Of a stretch of 64,000 nt of DNA, positions 25,735 through 37,759 are shown one piece after another (position 1 is the first letter of the stretch; each line of letters opens with the position of its first letter). Location of the stretch: positions 163,501 to 227,500 of the forward strand of contig NC_066609.1 in assembly GCF_905475345.1 (NCBI RefSeq). The letters run 5' to 3'. The translations under genes were made by a program, and so were the position numbers. The stretch is from Vespula vulgaris. Lineage: Eukaryota; Arthropoda; Insecta; Hymenoptera; Vespidae. The notes under the pieces are model-generated. The model did not search any database, had not been told where the DNA came from, and worked only from the letters and a program-made list of their open reading frames with translations.

Positions 25735-26390
25735 ATAGCCTCCATCTCTCCGCGTTCCTCCTCTGTCGAGTAACGAAGGCAATTATTTTTTCCACGGCGA
25801 GTAGAAGAAACTCTGGTTCGTTATCGCGCGCCGTCGACGTTTCCAATCGTTCGAGTCGCGCGAGAGATATCAACGAGTTCGTTCGATATTTCGGGAAGCT
25901 GCGAGAGCTCGAGAGCGAGCTCGCGCCTTTCGGGATATGTCCGCGTTTATCGTACCGGTGATCGGACGCAACGCGTTCCATCAATTTCGTTATTCGAAAC
26001 GTTTCCGGTACGTACAGCGATCCCAAAGATACCCCGGACCGATACTGAGACGCAGCGTTGCGTCATCGAGATACGTCGCTCCGAAACGCTTATTTCTCAA
26101 TTTCTCGATTCTCTTTCGCGTCGTATCGAATGCGTGCGACGATAAAGCGTTACGAAGCAACGAGGATCGTTTCGCACGATCGATTTACGTTCGTGGTCGG
26201 ACGTTCTACCGCGAAAATTCGTTTACGGAATAAATCAGCGAGAGACGCGAGTCGCGTTAACGGCCGCGAGAAAGCCCGATTCGTCCGTGATCGAGAGGGA
26301 GAAGATCGGAATTCAAGGTGGCCGTCGTTGCCTCGCGAGTCTCTTTCGCTCGCGAGAAAAATAGCGGGCTCGGTGTCGCGACGACGCAGC

Positions 26391-26439
26391 GTGGCGGCGG
26401 CTGCGGCGGCGGTGGCGGCGGCGGCGGCGGCGGCGGCGG
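26391..26439. repeat. (GGC)n trinucleotide repeat
   Basis: Interrupted by single CTG and GTG triplets; pure in the last half. Confidence 0.95.
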
Positions 26440-26575
26440 AGACAGCGGAGGACGGCGGCATACGCAGGCTACAAAAATAGCGGGGCGATCGTACGCGTAA
26501 ACTCGCCTATCTCGCGGAAACGATAGCTCTCGGCGGTAGCAGGGCGCTATCGCGAATTCGAGACGAGTCCGGCGA

Positions 26576-26578
<3 letters not shown>

Positions 26579-26606
<28 letters not shown>

Positions 26607-26763
26607 CTTCTCCCTCTCTCCATCTCTCTCTCTCTCTCTCTCGCTCTCGCGGAGAGGAGCGGCCCAAGCCTCGGCCATTAAGTTTCGACGACCGAGTGAA
26701 CGACGCGAGAGAGAGAGAGAGAGAGGGAGAGAGAGAGAGGGAAAGAGCGAGAGAAAGAGAAGA
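26579..26763. repeat. Long imperfect CT/GA inverted repeat
   Basis: A 67-bp CT tract (26579-26645) is followed after about 60 bp by a 58-bp GA tract (26706-26763). Transcribed together they could form an extended stem. Confidence 0.8.
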
Positions 26764-27241
26764 GCGCATTAACCTCGAGTGCGGAGAGTGGTAGATGGTT
26801 TGCACTCGCGGCGCTCTCGGTAGTCTCCTTCTTCAGCTTCGCGACTCGCTAATTCCTCGCTCGGCTGGCGCGCTCGGAGGCGCGCACGAACGTACGCACG
26901 CACACCGGCTGCGATGGGTAGGAGCTGGGGAAGAGAGACGCGAACGGAGAAAGAGAGAGCGAGGGGAGTGCGAAATAACGCGAGCCGATGGCAGAGAGGA
27001 CAAAGGCTCCGCGCGCGCGTCACACCGCGAGGGGCTCCTTCCCCCTGTTTCGGTCGGTCGTTCGTTCGTTCGTTCGTTCGTTCGGTCCGCGGCTTTCTCC
27101 TATACGCAAGACCGTTCGTCGTTCGGTCGTTCGTTCGACGGCTCGCTTCGGTGAGTCACGCATCGCGAGCTTCCTCCTGTCCTCCTTTTCCTCTCTCCGT
27201 ATATTCCACCTCGACGATTCTTCTCTATCGCTCTTCTTTCT

Positions 27242-27276
<35 letters not shown>

Positions 27277-27300
27277 CCTTTTTCCTCCTCTAGTACACCC

Positions 27301-28800
27301 TCGGCAATGGTATCGCCGTCGCCACCACCGACGGACCCCCACCACCGTCTCGTGACCGACCATCTACGCCCGTCCGCGCTCCCACAGAGAACCGATCCCT
27401 TTTGTCCGTCGTTCGTTCGACGTTCGTTCGATGTTCGTTCGACCGCTGCCCGACCGTCACCCGCAGGGTTAAGGGTCTCGCGTCCCTCTTTATCCCTTTT
27501 TCCAAGAATCCCATCCGTTCTCGACCGTACTTTCCTCCGTTCTTTCTCTCGCGAACCTCGCCGACGAGCCCCGGAACCTCGGTTCCTACGGACTTTCTTT
27601 TCCCGTTTCGCTTCCTTCTTTACCTCTACCTTCCACTTCCTTTTCCTTTTACGAGATACGCTCTCGAAATCTTACGATAAGTCACCTATCGGATGACCGT
27701 TAATGGCTTTCGAGGAAAGCTTTCAAAGTACGTACGTCGTTATCTCCGTTACATAGTCGTGCGACGACTTTTCCTCGAAGATGCTATCGACCGTATTCTC
27801 CTTTTCTTTCTCGCTCACGCACACGAACGATCCTGCGATCCGACCTTATCGGAGGTTGAAACGATCTGTGGGCGCGAGCGCGAAAGAGGGGGAGAGAGAG
27901 AGAGATGAATCGGACCGACTCTTGGGTAGTACCGGGCTAGCGTGACCAGGCGAGTTGACTTTAATTTATGACGATCAACGATATAATTAGAGTCTCGTTA
28001 CTCGCGGACGCGCAAAAGCGGAACGCGAAGAAGACGCGAACAGGTGCTACCGCGCGCTTTAAATTTCGTATTACGCCGTTGAGAGATCTCTCCGCGTCGT
28101 ACGTACCGTATATTTACGTTCGTGCGCGACCTATTTCCATCGTTTACGACCCATCGTCTAAAACAAAGAAAAAAAAGAAACGAAACGCGGGGCAATCGCT
28201 ATTTATCATCGACGACGTCGTTTCGTTATCGCGTACGAACTACGTAGTCACGCGTTTCTCACCGCATTACCCATCCATTTTCTTTTCCACGCGTACGATT
28301 AAAGCGCGAACCAGCCGGATTTTTCGTTCGATAAGAGTCGATTAGGCGTCCGAGCACGATGCGACGTATCGTCGAATTCGTACGCACGCGTGCATGTGTA
28401 CGTACGTACGTGTGCACATATGTGTACCAGCGCGATTAAACGTCGCGTCGCGAACCGAAAACGTTAGCTTGCGAATCAACGAAATAGGGAAAGAAAAAGT
28501 CGGAGTTGGGAACGAGCGTGTAAACGACGTAGCGAATACGCGTTCGTCGACGCGTCGGAAAGTATTCCTTACGCGATCGTTACGTCTCGGTGTATGGAAA
28601 ACTTTACGTTCGTCCGACGAGCTTCGTTTCGAGCGATCGATTTACGAGTTATCATTGTACAGAGTAACGATTACTCGGTTAAAATTCGAAGATTTCGATC
28701 GGTGCGCGGGAGGACCGAAGGTTACGCGTTAGAATTACGCAGCGACTCGCTATATCAATTACGAAGTAAAAAGAGAAAGGTTGCGAAGGAAAGGAAACGG

Positions 28801-28842
<42 letters not shown>

Positions 28843-29380
28843 GGGAGGGGGGATAAGTCGGGTCGAAAAGGACCGTAAATTAATGGCGGTAAGTAAACGA
28901 GAAGCACGGTAGCCGAGGATGCTCGACCGAGTCCGTTGCGAATTCTTACGGACGAATCCATCGCTTTTTCTTTCAGGCACGGTTCGCAACGCATACCGTA
29001 GAAAATAATTCTGTTTCCGATGACATCCTCCCTCTTCGTCCGTTACGAATCCTCGTACAGTATCGACAAAGATTCGTCCGATACGAGATACGTGGGTCCT
29101 CGCCAAGATCGCTTCGCTCTTATCGTCAATTACGCGGATATCGATCGATCGAGCTGTTTAATTTTTGGAAAAAAAAAGGAAAAAGTAAAACGAACAAAAC
29201 GTAACGCGAACGCGCACGTAACGTTGGAAAAGATCGCGTTCGCGATCGGAAGGTATCGACGGGAAAGTACCCTTTTTCCCAGCGACGAGGGACAGAGAGA
29301 ACGTTCCGCGTTTCTCTCGCGTTCTCTCTCCCCATCTGCCGTCTTCCATCTCCCTCCCTCTTTTCTATTCACAGGACCCT
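27301..29380. other. Gene-free stretch
   Basis: GA runs at about 27890-27905 and 28807-28840 are the only notable repeats, with CGTACG-rich DNA near 28380-28425. No supported coding frame. Confidence 0.5.
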
Positions 29381-29916
29381 AGTCGATTGCAAATCCCCTG
29401 CTCGAACCGGGCGGCGGCCCATAATACGCGAGATTTTTTGCGCCGATTAGTCACCGAGCATTCGACGCGACGACGACGACGACGACGACGCAGCCGAGGA
29501 CGAGGAGCGATGCTCGTCGGTGCGCGCCCGTCGTCGTTGTGACGGTGCGCTCGTCGAATATAAAGCATCGTGTGGTAGTGCGCGAGGCAGCAACCCGCCG
29601 CGTACCCGCGAGCGTCAAAGTCCATCGTCCATTAGCGAGTCGAGGTCGTACCACGTGGCTCGGTTCTTTGGCCGAAACGCAAATTCACGAGGCGGACCGA
29701 GAGTGCCCCGCGGTTTTCGAACTAAAAAAAGGGGAGCACGGAAATTTGCGCTGTTCCGAAAGAAAGATACCGGGCAGGGAGGGGAACGGGGCAGAAGGGG
29801 GAGTCGGACGCGTGAAGGAGCAAAGGCTCCGCTCGAGCTCGTTCGATCTCGCGCGTCGGTCGTATCATGCGGGTCTTCGTCGAACGCGGGGGAGGAGAAG
29901 AAGGAAAAGAAGGACC

Positions 29917-29955
29917 GAAACGACGAAAACGACGAAAACGACGAAAACGACGAAA

Positions 29956-29985
<30 letters not shown>
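29917..29985. repeat. (GACGAAAAC)n nonamer followed by (GAC)n
   Basis: About four nonamers, then about nine GAC triplets from 29957. Confidence 0.95.
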
Positions 29986-29986
<1 letters not shown>

Positions 29987-30430
29987 ATCGAACGGTCGGC
30001 CAGCTGCTCCGCGACGCTATCGTCCATGCGGAGCGCGGCGTGTCCCTTGCGATGTTGCGTGCGCGCTCGTGCACACAAAGGGCCACTCGCAAGAGAGTGT
30101 GGGACATAACGCGCGACCCTCCGCTTACGAGACGCCGATACGGCCGCGCTCGGCAACGCCGCGCCGCGCCACGACACCGTGCCCGGCCTATAGGTTATCG
30201 GCGCGCTCGCTTCGAGAGAATCGTTCCTCTTTCTTGGTGTGCGCGCGTATACGATGCCTGGCCCTGTCTCGATCCCTCGGGGTTCGCTTCGCCTCGCTCG
30301 CTCGCTCGCTCGCTCGTCTCGCCTCGCCTCGCAACCCGCTCGCCACGCCGGCCCTGGTCGTCCCTCGTCGCCGCTCGTCACCCCTCGTCGCCCCTCGTCG
30401 CGCACGTAGCCGCGATTCAACGCGAGTAGC

Positions 30431-30560
30431 GCGGCGCGACGAGGCGAGGCGAGGCCCGGTGCGGTGCGGCGCGGCGCGCCACGCCACGGCACGGCACGGC
30501 ACGGCATGGCGCAGCACCGCGCGACACGACGCGGCGCGGAACAGCGCGGAGCACCGCACG
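30431..30560. repeat. GC-rich pentamer minisatellite (GGCGC/GGCAC)n
   Basis: Imperfect five-base units GGCGC, GGTGC, GGCAC run continuously. Confidence 0.8.
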
Positions 30561-30657
30561 CCATGGCGAACGCGATGCGCCCTTCCATCTCTCTTTCGAG
30601 AGCACTCTTCTCTATCTCTTTCTCTTTTTCGCTACGACCAAACCCTATGCCTCCGTG

Positions 30658-30697
<40 letters not shown>

Positions 30698-31140
30698 GCC
30701 TCTCCCCTGCTCTCTTCGTCGGTATGTGCGTGCGTGCGTGTATACGCGCCCGCGCGGACACCTTCCGTCGAAGGCAGCCCCGATATAAACCGAGTAATAT
30801 TACCGCGGGCAGAGCGGCAAGGTAACAGAGAGCCGCTGCCACGGAGCGTTCCTTCCGAGAAAATTTACGAGCGGCACGGTTCGGGTGCTCGTCGAGCCTC
30901 TTCTCCTCTCTGTCTCTCTCTCTCTCTCTGTCCCCCTCTCTCTCCCTCTTTCCTCGGACCCATCCTGCGTCCTCGAGAGAGAAACATCGCTCACACGGGC
31001 GACGCAGCGCGTTACGACTTTCCGTGCTAAGCTCGTCATTTTGGAACGATCGCTCTCGCGCGGTCTACGTACCGATCGCGTCTCCCTACCGCTCCCCCAC
31101 GCCCCGCCCGTCTCGAGACACCGATTCCAATGGAAATCGA

Positions 31141-31782
31141 TCTGCCGATGCTATCGATAATCTCCCCTAAGGACTAGTATACTCTTCGAGTTTGGCAACG
31201 TTTCACGAACCATTTTGCGAGTCCCGAGATCGTTAGGGCGAGCCGAACGCGAGGATGTTTCGCTTTGAACCGAGTCTACATTTCGAATTCTTTCGGAGCG
31301 TTGCCTTCGGTCCACGACGGTCTCGCGTGCATACACGCGCCGCGACTACGTAATGTAGCTACCTACGTACGCCGTAGTTTGTTGCGCGAACAAAGAGGAG
31401 GAGGAGGAGGGGGAGGAGGAGGCGGAGGCGGAGGCGACGAAGGAAAGGGAAGAGGACGCAACCGTACTGACACGACGTCGAGACGAGCGAGGAAACGCGA
31501 GGCGGTACGGCGCGGCACGGCGCAGCCCGGACTCGCGGACCCTCACATCCTGTCTATGACAGGATGGCTGATGGTTCCTCGCTCGTTCGCTCGGTCTGTT
31601 GGTCGGTCGGTCGGTCGGTCGGATGGTCGGTCGGTCGAATGGTCGGTCGGTCGGTCGGCCGGTCGGTCGGTCGGCTGGCCAGCCTTTCAGGGCCCTACCC
31701 ATACCCCTATAATATCGCGCTCTTATGCCGGTTAGGCCTCCGTTCGTGCGAGCGCAGCGGCTGCTCCTCTTCTCGGCGACGG

Positions 31783-31821
<39 letters not shown>

Positions 31822-32279
31822 TCTTTCGTCGACGTCGCCGTCGCCGTCGGTCTCTGGCTCTTAGTCTCACGGGGGCCTGTTACTCTCTTTCAAGCCTCGA
31901 CGAAGCATTTTTTCTTCCGCCAGGCGGCCACCGTCGCAGCCGCCGACGTCGGCCGCCAAGGTATCGAATCGTCTCGTCATCGGGCTACGCTTAGCGCGGT
32001 ATACGAACGTACGACGTACGTACGTCTATGTATGCGTTCGTCGTACGTATGTATGCGCGCGAGGCCAACGGAGAGAGAAAAAGAAAAAAGATAGAGAAAG
32101 AGAGAGACAGAGCAAATAGAGAGGGGCGACGTTTTCCAATCGCGAAGCGAGGTCTCGCGCGCGTTCCGACGACGATCGAAAAAGGTGAGACGTGCCGAAG
32201 GGGGATATAGACGCGGACAATGAAGCGGATGAGAAGGAGTGAGGCGATGGTGGCATGCGAGACGGGTATAGAGGGTACG

Positions 32280-32324
<45 letters not shown>

Positions 32325-32480
32325 ATGCCAGGACGAGGAAGGACATCGGTAAGGGGAATGGAGGCGACGGACTCGACGGACTACTCGAGTGTCAACGATT
32401 TGGCAACGGCTTTTATGGCTCTCGTCGAGATAGCTCGCTTCGAAGTCGCGTGGCACCGAACGTAATCGCTTAGGTATTAT
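31141..32480. other. Gene-free stretch with tetranucleotide repeats
   Basis: GGA/GGC purine run (31390-31440), the TCGG repeat, CT then TATC (31783-31825) and a GA run (32283-32320). Confidence 0.6.
31600..31675. repeat. (GGTC)n tetranucleotide repeat
   Basis: Same motif family as the repeat at 2.0 kb, interrupted by GGAT and GAAT. Confidence 0.95.
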
Positions 32481-32574
32481 GGTAGATATTTCGCAAAGGA
32501 ATTAGACGAGTTCGAAGTTAAAAAAGAAATCGAAAAAGAAAGACAGAAAACGAGATCAATCGGTGGGATCCGTG

Positions 32575-32602
32575 GATCGATCGGTCGATCGACCGATCGA
32601 TC
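32575..32602. repeat. Perfect 28-bp palindrome
   Basis: GATCGATCGGTCGA and its exact reverse complement abut with no spacer; the centre is between 32588 and 32589. Confidence 0.97.
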
Positions 32603-33078
32603 GCCGATATCTCGCTGCGTGCGATCGCGAGCACCGCGTACGTATATTTGTTAAGTCGTAGGTGCGATATGCGAATTATACGTGTATAACGTAATACGTA
32701 TTATACGTACGTCATATATATATGTGTGTGTATATATATATATATATAAAGTAAAGGGACCTGTACGAGAGGAAACTGATAACTACGCGAGCAGTCTGGA
32801 AGTATTAAGGAAGAGAGACAAAGAGGGGTGATAGCGCGGAGGGAGGGAGAGCGGAGCGACGGACGAGGAATAAAGGGAGGGGGGAGAAAGAGAGTAAACT
32901 GGGTCAGTGTCGTGGAACTTGAAAACTTCACTTCCGTAATGCGAGAGCGGCGCTGACTGCCGCCTCGAAGTCGCTTAAACTGCGTTTACGAGTCAACGGT
33001 AGGTAAAACAGAAACACCTCGAGAACTCGAGCTCGAGTTATACCTAGTTATATGTACGGTATAAATCGTCAGTGTGGT

Positions 33079-33263
33079 AGAGAAAGAGAGAGAGAGAGAG
33101 AGGGGGGGGCGGCAGGCGGAGGGACGCAGAAAGAGGAAAGAGAGACGAGGGCGCGCTCGCTCGCTCGCGCTCTCTCTCTCTCTCTCTCGGAAAGCGAACG
33201 AAAGGAAGAGGAGGAAGTAGAAAAGAGAGAAGAGAAGAGAAGAGAGAGAGAGAGAGAGAGAGA
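33079..33263. repeat. Alternating GA-CT-GA tract group
   Basis: GA at 33079-33109, CT at 33168-33188 and GA at 33222-33263; the central tract can pair with either flank. Confidence 0.85.
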
Positions 33264-33851
33264 CGAGATTTCTCTCTCTTTCGCATAACGCAACCTAACC
33301 CGACGAATATACAAATCGAACCATGTGCGCATTACTACGAAGGACGAGAATCGCCGTTTGTTACGAGCGCCGTTGTTTCCTGTGCGTTATACGTCCCGGA
33401 GTGACGTACGGTTACGCGCACGTATACACGTTTCACGTTGTTTCCGAATACGATCGAAACTTTTCTCCGCGGGCTTTTGGAAGCCGGTATTGTAACCGTC
33501 GAAAACGTGCTACGCGGAGTGGGGAGGGGAAGGATTCGTTCTCAAGGTCATGACTTTGTCGCCGGAGGTTTAAGCGACGGTGAAAGTTCGTCGTTCGTTC
33601 TCGTTCGAATCGCCGAAAAATCTCAAACTGTGACTCCGTCGACGGAATTTCCGAATTCTCGACGCTTTTCTCCTCTCTCTCTCTCTCTCACACACACGCT
33701 CTCCCCCCTCTCCTTCCCTCTCGTTCGTTAGCTTAATAATCGAGATATTCGATTTAGGGAAGGAGACAAGGACGACGATAGCGACGACTCGGTCGAAGGG
33801 GAAAAAGTACGAGCTCGACGTGCAATACGCGTGAAAAGAGGGACGACCGAC

Positions 33852-33875
33852 GAGGACGCACGCGTGTGCGTCCTC
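33852..33875. repeat. Hairpin-capable inverted repeat, 10-bp arms
   Basis: GAGGACGCAC and GTGCGTCCTC are separated by GCGT. There is no T-run after it, and no reason to call it a terminator in this genome. Confidence 0.9.
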
Positions 33876-34380
33876 TCTTTCTCTCTCTCTCTTCGTATCT
33901 CCGTCTCATTCACTCTTGCTAGCTTTTGTCTCGTTCCTTTTTCCGAGAGCACGCACCGACGCGCTGCGCGTAGTGCCGCCCGTTGACGTAGATAAACCGT
34001 CGCCAACGATGCTATATTTACGATCTTTCTTATAACGAGTGCGTGGATATTCCAAGGAAATACGGTATATACGAGGAGTATCTCCGTCTCTCTATGGCGT
34101 AAAAAGATAGAAAGAGAAAAGAACCGCTCGCCGTTCTTCGCCGCCGAGCGGCGAGCCTTCTCGTTACGTAATACTTTACCATTCTCGTTTCATCTTCTTG
34201 TTATCCGATTTTTTCTTTTATCCCTTTCTCTTCTCTTTCTTCCTTCTCCTCCTCTAACGCGTATATATCTACGGACGAAACGGAGAACAAAGAGAAAAAG
34301 GCACGACCGACTCGAAAAAGATAGCGAGAGACGAGATAATCGATCGAATTACTCTCGTTAAAACTATTTCATCGCGCTAC

Positions 34381-34509
34381 GTTTTATAAAGAGCCTGGAA
34401 CTGGAGAGATTCGAATAACCTGCGGTATGGATATACGTATATGTATATCCAAAAGCAGCGGTTGAGAATTCGCGAGCGGAGAATTCGCGGTTCGCGAAGC
34501 AAGCACCGA

Positions 34510-34552
<43 letters not shown>

Positions 34553-34751
34553 CATCCAGTGGTCTCGTTTTCTCGTTTAATAACCGGTAGGAGGAAGAGA
34601 CCGGGGGAGTTAGGAGCGAAGAGTACGAGGAGGAAGAGAAAGATCGTTCGACCGGCAGAGTACGTAGCGCGAGGAGAAGGAAAGGAGAGTCGTTCGCGCT
34701 TACGTAGACGCAACGCGCCGCGCACGTAAGCCTGAAAACACGGGTGGTAGT

Positions 34752-34786
<35 letters not shown>

Positions 34787-36145
34787 CTCTGTCTTCTCTT
34801 GGCTCCTCTTGGCTCTCCTCTCGTTTCTACGCCCCTCTTTGGGTCGCGCGCGCGACCGTTCGATCCTTTGCGTCGTCGTCGCGTCGACGTCGACGTCGTC
34901 GACGACAACGACAACGCAACGACAACGACACGACGCAACGACACAACGACGACGACGACGACACGACGAGGACGACGCAACGGCAACGACAACGACCAAA
35001 CGACGAGACGACGACGACGACGACGACGACGACGGCGGCGACGACGACGACGACGACGAGGTGCGAGGTGGAGAGCGTAGATGGAGGGTGACCGACGTGG
35101 TCGTAGGGAGGAGAAAAGAGAGAGAGAGAGAGAGAGAGAGAGGAAGAGAGCGCGAGAAGTGGAAGAAGGATAGGAAGGGCCGTTATTTAGCCGGCCGCGC
35201 GCACGGCCCTTCGCGACCCACCGACCGACGTCCTCCGCTCGCCCTCCGGAGTGGCTCCCACCTTCACCCTTCGTTCGCCCTTCTCTTCCTACTCGTAAAC
35301 CTTCTCTCTTACCCCCGCGTTCACCCTCGCGTCTCCTTCGATCTCTCTCTCTCTCTCTCTATCTATCTCTATCTCTCTCTCTCCCTCGCGCCCACGGTCG
35401 CTGCCGTTCTTCGGGACGTGGCAGGATGCGGTGCGGTGCGACGCTGTGGGGCGGCAGACTCACGGCTGCTCTTCACGACTCCCTCTCTCTCTCTCTCTCT
35501 CTCGCTCTCTATCGTTCTCTCGCTACCTCGCGTTTCTCTTCTACGCTTCACTCCACCTCTCCACGTCACTCTATAGCACGGAAAAGCTCGCCCGGCTCGT
35601 CGTCCACGAACGGAACGGAACGGAACGAAGCGGAGCGAGTCTGTGACGTTGGCTGTCCGTCGTTCGGCGAAATCCCGTGCTAATTAAAGCCCGCCTCGAT
35701 GCCCGTCTCCGACCGGGGCGACAGAGCCGACGGCTATCTCTCTCCGTCTTTCTCTCTCTCTCTCTCTCCGTCTTGCTCTTTCTCCATCTATCCCTCTTTC
35801 TCTAACGTTCTCTCGCTCCCTTTGCGAATGGCCGCACGAAGGAGAGAAAATTAAGAAGACTCTGGGTCGGCTCCTTCGGCCTATTGTGCCTTGCGATGGT
35901 GTAGAGAGAGAGAGAAGGACGGAAAGAAAAAGACGGAGATAGAGAGAGGTAGTCCTCGTAACGGTACCACACCGTCAAACTTTTCTTCTCTCTCTCTCTC
36001 TCTCTCTCCTCTCTTTCTTTCGCTTCGTTCGCCTTTCTGCATTACGCACGACGTCCGACCAGGAGATAAATTCGTGCTGGATTTTATCTAGATACATTCC
36101 TCGCACGAACTTTTCGGACTCGCGGTCCACGCTGCTCTTTCTTAT

Positions 36146-36176
<31 letters not shown>

Positions 36177-36300
36177 CTCTTTGTTTCTTTTCGTATTCGT
36201 CATCCATCTATCTGTCTCTTTCTCTCTCCCCCTCTATTTCCCTGTAGCCGACTCGAAACTATAGACGCGCTAAACGCGAGGATAGGAAGCGTTTCTGGTT
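34381..36300. other. Gene-free stretch packed with CT, GA and ACG repeats
   Basis: CT runs at 34512-34547, 34754-34784, 35343-35385 and 35484-35510, a GA run at 35115-35142 and CT-rich DNA 35750-35815, 35987-36020 and 36145-36172. Open frames up to 255 codons are translations of these. Confidence 0.6.
34870..35062. repeat. Long CGT/ACG and CAACGA repeat region
   Basis: Starts with CGT triplets, passes through a GTCGAC palindromic turn near 34890-34900, then ACAACG hexamers and finally ACG triplets on the same strand. Confidence 0.9.
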
Positions 36301-36339
36301 TGTTCGTTCGTATACCGCTTCAATAGTTTTTCTTTCCTT

Positions 36340-36440
36340 CCTTTGTAACGAGCCATTTAAACTACCGATCAGCTGACAATGCCGACGTTTCGCCGTTGCC
36401 TCGTAGGCATTGTTGAACATTGTGTACGATGTATACGTAG
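36340..36440. promoter_or_regulatory. Candidate Sox/E-box element
   Basis: E-box CAGCTG (36370-36375) directly abuts ACAATGCC (36376-36383); the exact inverse GGCATTGT follows at 36406-36413 and a third Sox-like CATTGTG at 36418-36424. Sox and proneural factors recognise such words; function is inferred. Confidence 0.3.
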
Positions 36441-37759
36441 AACCGAAAGTACATATATATATATATATGTTTACTTTCGAAAAACGATCTTTCGACTTTG
36501 CCCGTGTTTTTACGTTTCTTCTTCTCTTTCTATTTTACGAGTCAGGGCACGCGTCTAACGCGATTCGTAAGAGATCGCGAAGAGCTCGTAAACGATGGTC
36601 GTAGAAAAACGATCCATCCGTCCCCGTTATCGTTATTTTTTTTTCAAAAGTTCCTTCGACTCGGTAACGGTATCCAAATCTTTGTTTCGGATACGTTCGT
36701 AAACGCTCGAGTCCAATTTGTAAACAATGCGTCGTCACGAAGGACGCGATAATACGGAGCAAACACGCCGAATTCGTAGGATCTCCAGTTCTCCGAAAAA
36801 CAATTGTTTTATCGCGACCGTGTTTCCGAACGTCGAATTCGTATATATCGAACGATCATTGGGGCTTGGACCGGGGAAAGGGACGGACGTGCGAGCATCG
36901 CAGCGATTTGATTCCTCGTTATAAAAACGCTCTTAACAATCCTTCTCCGTTTCGTTTTTCCTTCTCTTTTTCCATTTTTTTTTTTCTCTCTCTCTCTCTC
37001 TCTGCCTGTTTTTTGTCCTTTTCATAACTAGGAATACATTTTCCTTCGCTATGATATATCGACCGAGATAATACGAGTACCAGTACGTTTAGGTGCGCGT
37101 GCTCGTTAAAAGCAGATTTGTATATGGCTATGGTTCACGAGGTTATTCGCGCGAACGGAAAGGGAACGCACGTGAAACTGTAAACACGACCTTGCGACTT
37201 TACGGTCGTTTGCGAAGTCGTTCCACGTATCTCTCTTTCTCTCTCCCTCTATTTCGCTCCACCCGCTTTCGCGGAGATACGCGTATCTCTTTTTTTCTCT
37301 CTTACTTTTTCTTTTGTTCTTTTTTCAATTAATTTCTCAGCGAGTATTGTATTTCGCGATAAACCGATCGAATTTTAGGACAGCGAACTTTGTCGACGAC
37401 TCGAACCTTGGAAATAAGTAGGTGCTTGTTTTCTCTCTCCTTCTATCCCCTCGGCGTTAACCTCGTCGTGAATTCCGAGAGAGCCGAGTAACGTTAGTTC
37501 CAATTCGTCGATTAACCAAACGAAATTTTTTCCTCCGGGCGCAGAAGCGTCCTAACCCTAAAGGGGATCGCATAGGAGAAACGGCGACGTAATACGCGGC
37601 TTTCTCTCGCGTGAAATTTAAAGGCGGTCGTGTGTCTCTTTCCTTCTCTCTTCCCTCTCTCTCTCTCTCTCTCTCTCTCTTTTTCTTGCCCTCTCACGTT
37701 TCCTCTCGCGAGAGAGGACCAGGCCCTCGATCGATCCAAGCCCGCATAGTCGTGAGCGT

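Larger units (their letters stand above)
25501..27300. other. CpG-rich gene-free stretch
   Basis: Contains the CCGTCG, GGC and inverted CT/GA repeats listed separately, a TTCG run (27049-27084) and a CT run (27245-27274). The interval 25760-26380 is repeat-poor, but no frame there looks coding. Confidence 0.5.
29381..31140. other. GC- and CpG-rich island without a recognisable gene
   Basis: Stops are scarce in both directions, so frames of 422, 296 and 288 codons overlap on opposite strands. Their translations are dominated by Arg, Ala, Ser and repeat runs, with no domain. Contains ACG (29467-29490), the GACGAAAAC/GAC repeat, CTCG (30296-30315), GGCAC-type pentamers and a CT run (30662-30694). 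Confidence 0.5.
32481..34380. other. Gene-free stretch with palindromes
   Basis: Contains the 28-bp palindrome, a TA/TG run (32715-32748), a 16-bp palindrome AACTCGAGCTCGAGTT (33024-33039), the GA-CT-GA repeat group and the hairpin at 33852-33875, each listed or described elsewhere. Confidence 0.55.

Noticed and set aside
24768..27696. Two 260-codon + frames (24768-25550 and 26914-27696)
   Set aside because: Ser/Leu/Arg low complexity from CTC, TTCG and CT tracts; no splice or domain support.
29520..30788. 422-codon open frame on the + strand
   Set aside because: Second-longest frame in the window, but Arg/Ala/Ser-rich, built across GAC, CTCG, pentamer and CT repeats, with frames of 296 and 288 codons overlapping it in other registers. 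A GC-rich region with few stops explains it.
33852..33875. Intrinsic terminator reading of the GC hairpin
   Set aside because: No T-run follows, and intrinsic terminators are a bacterial feature not expected here.
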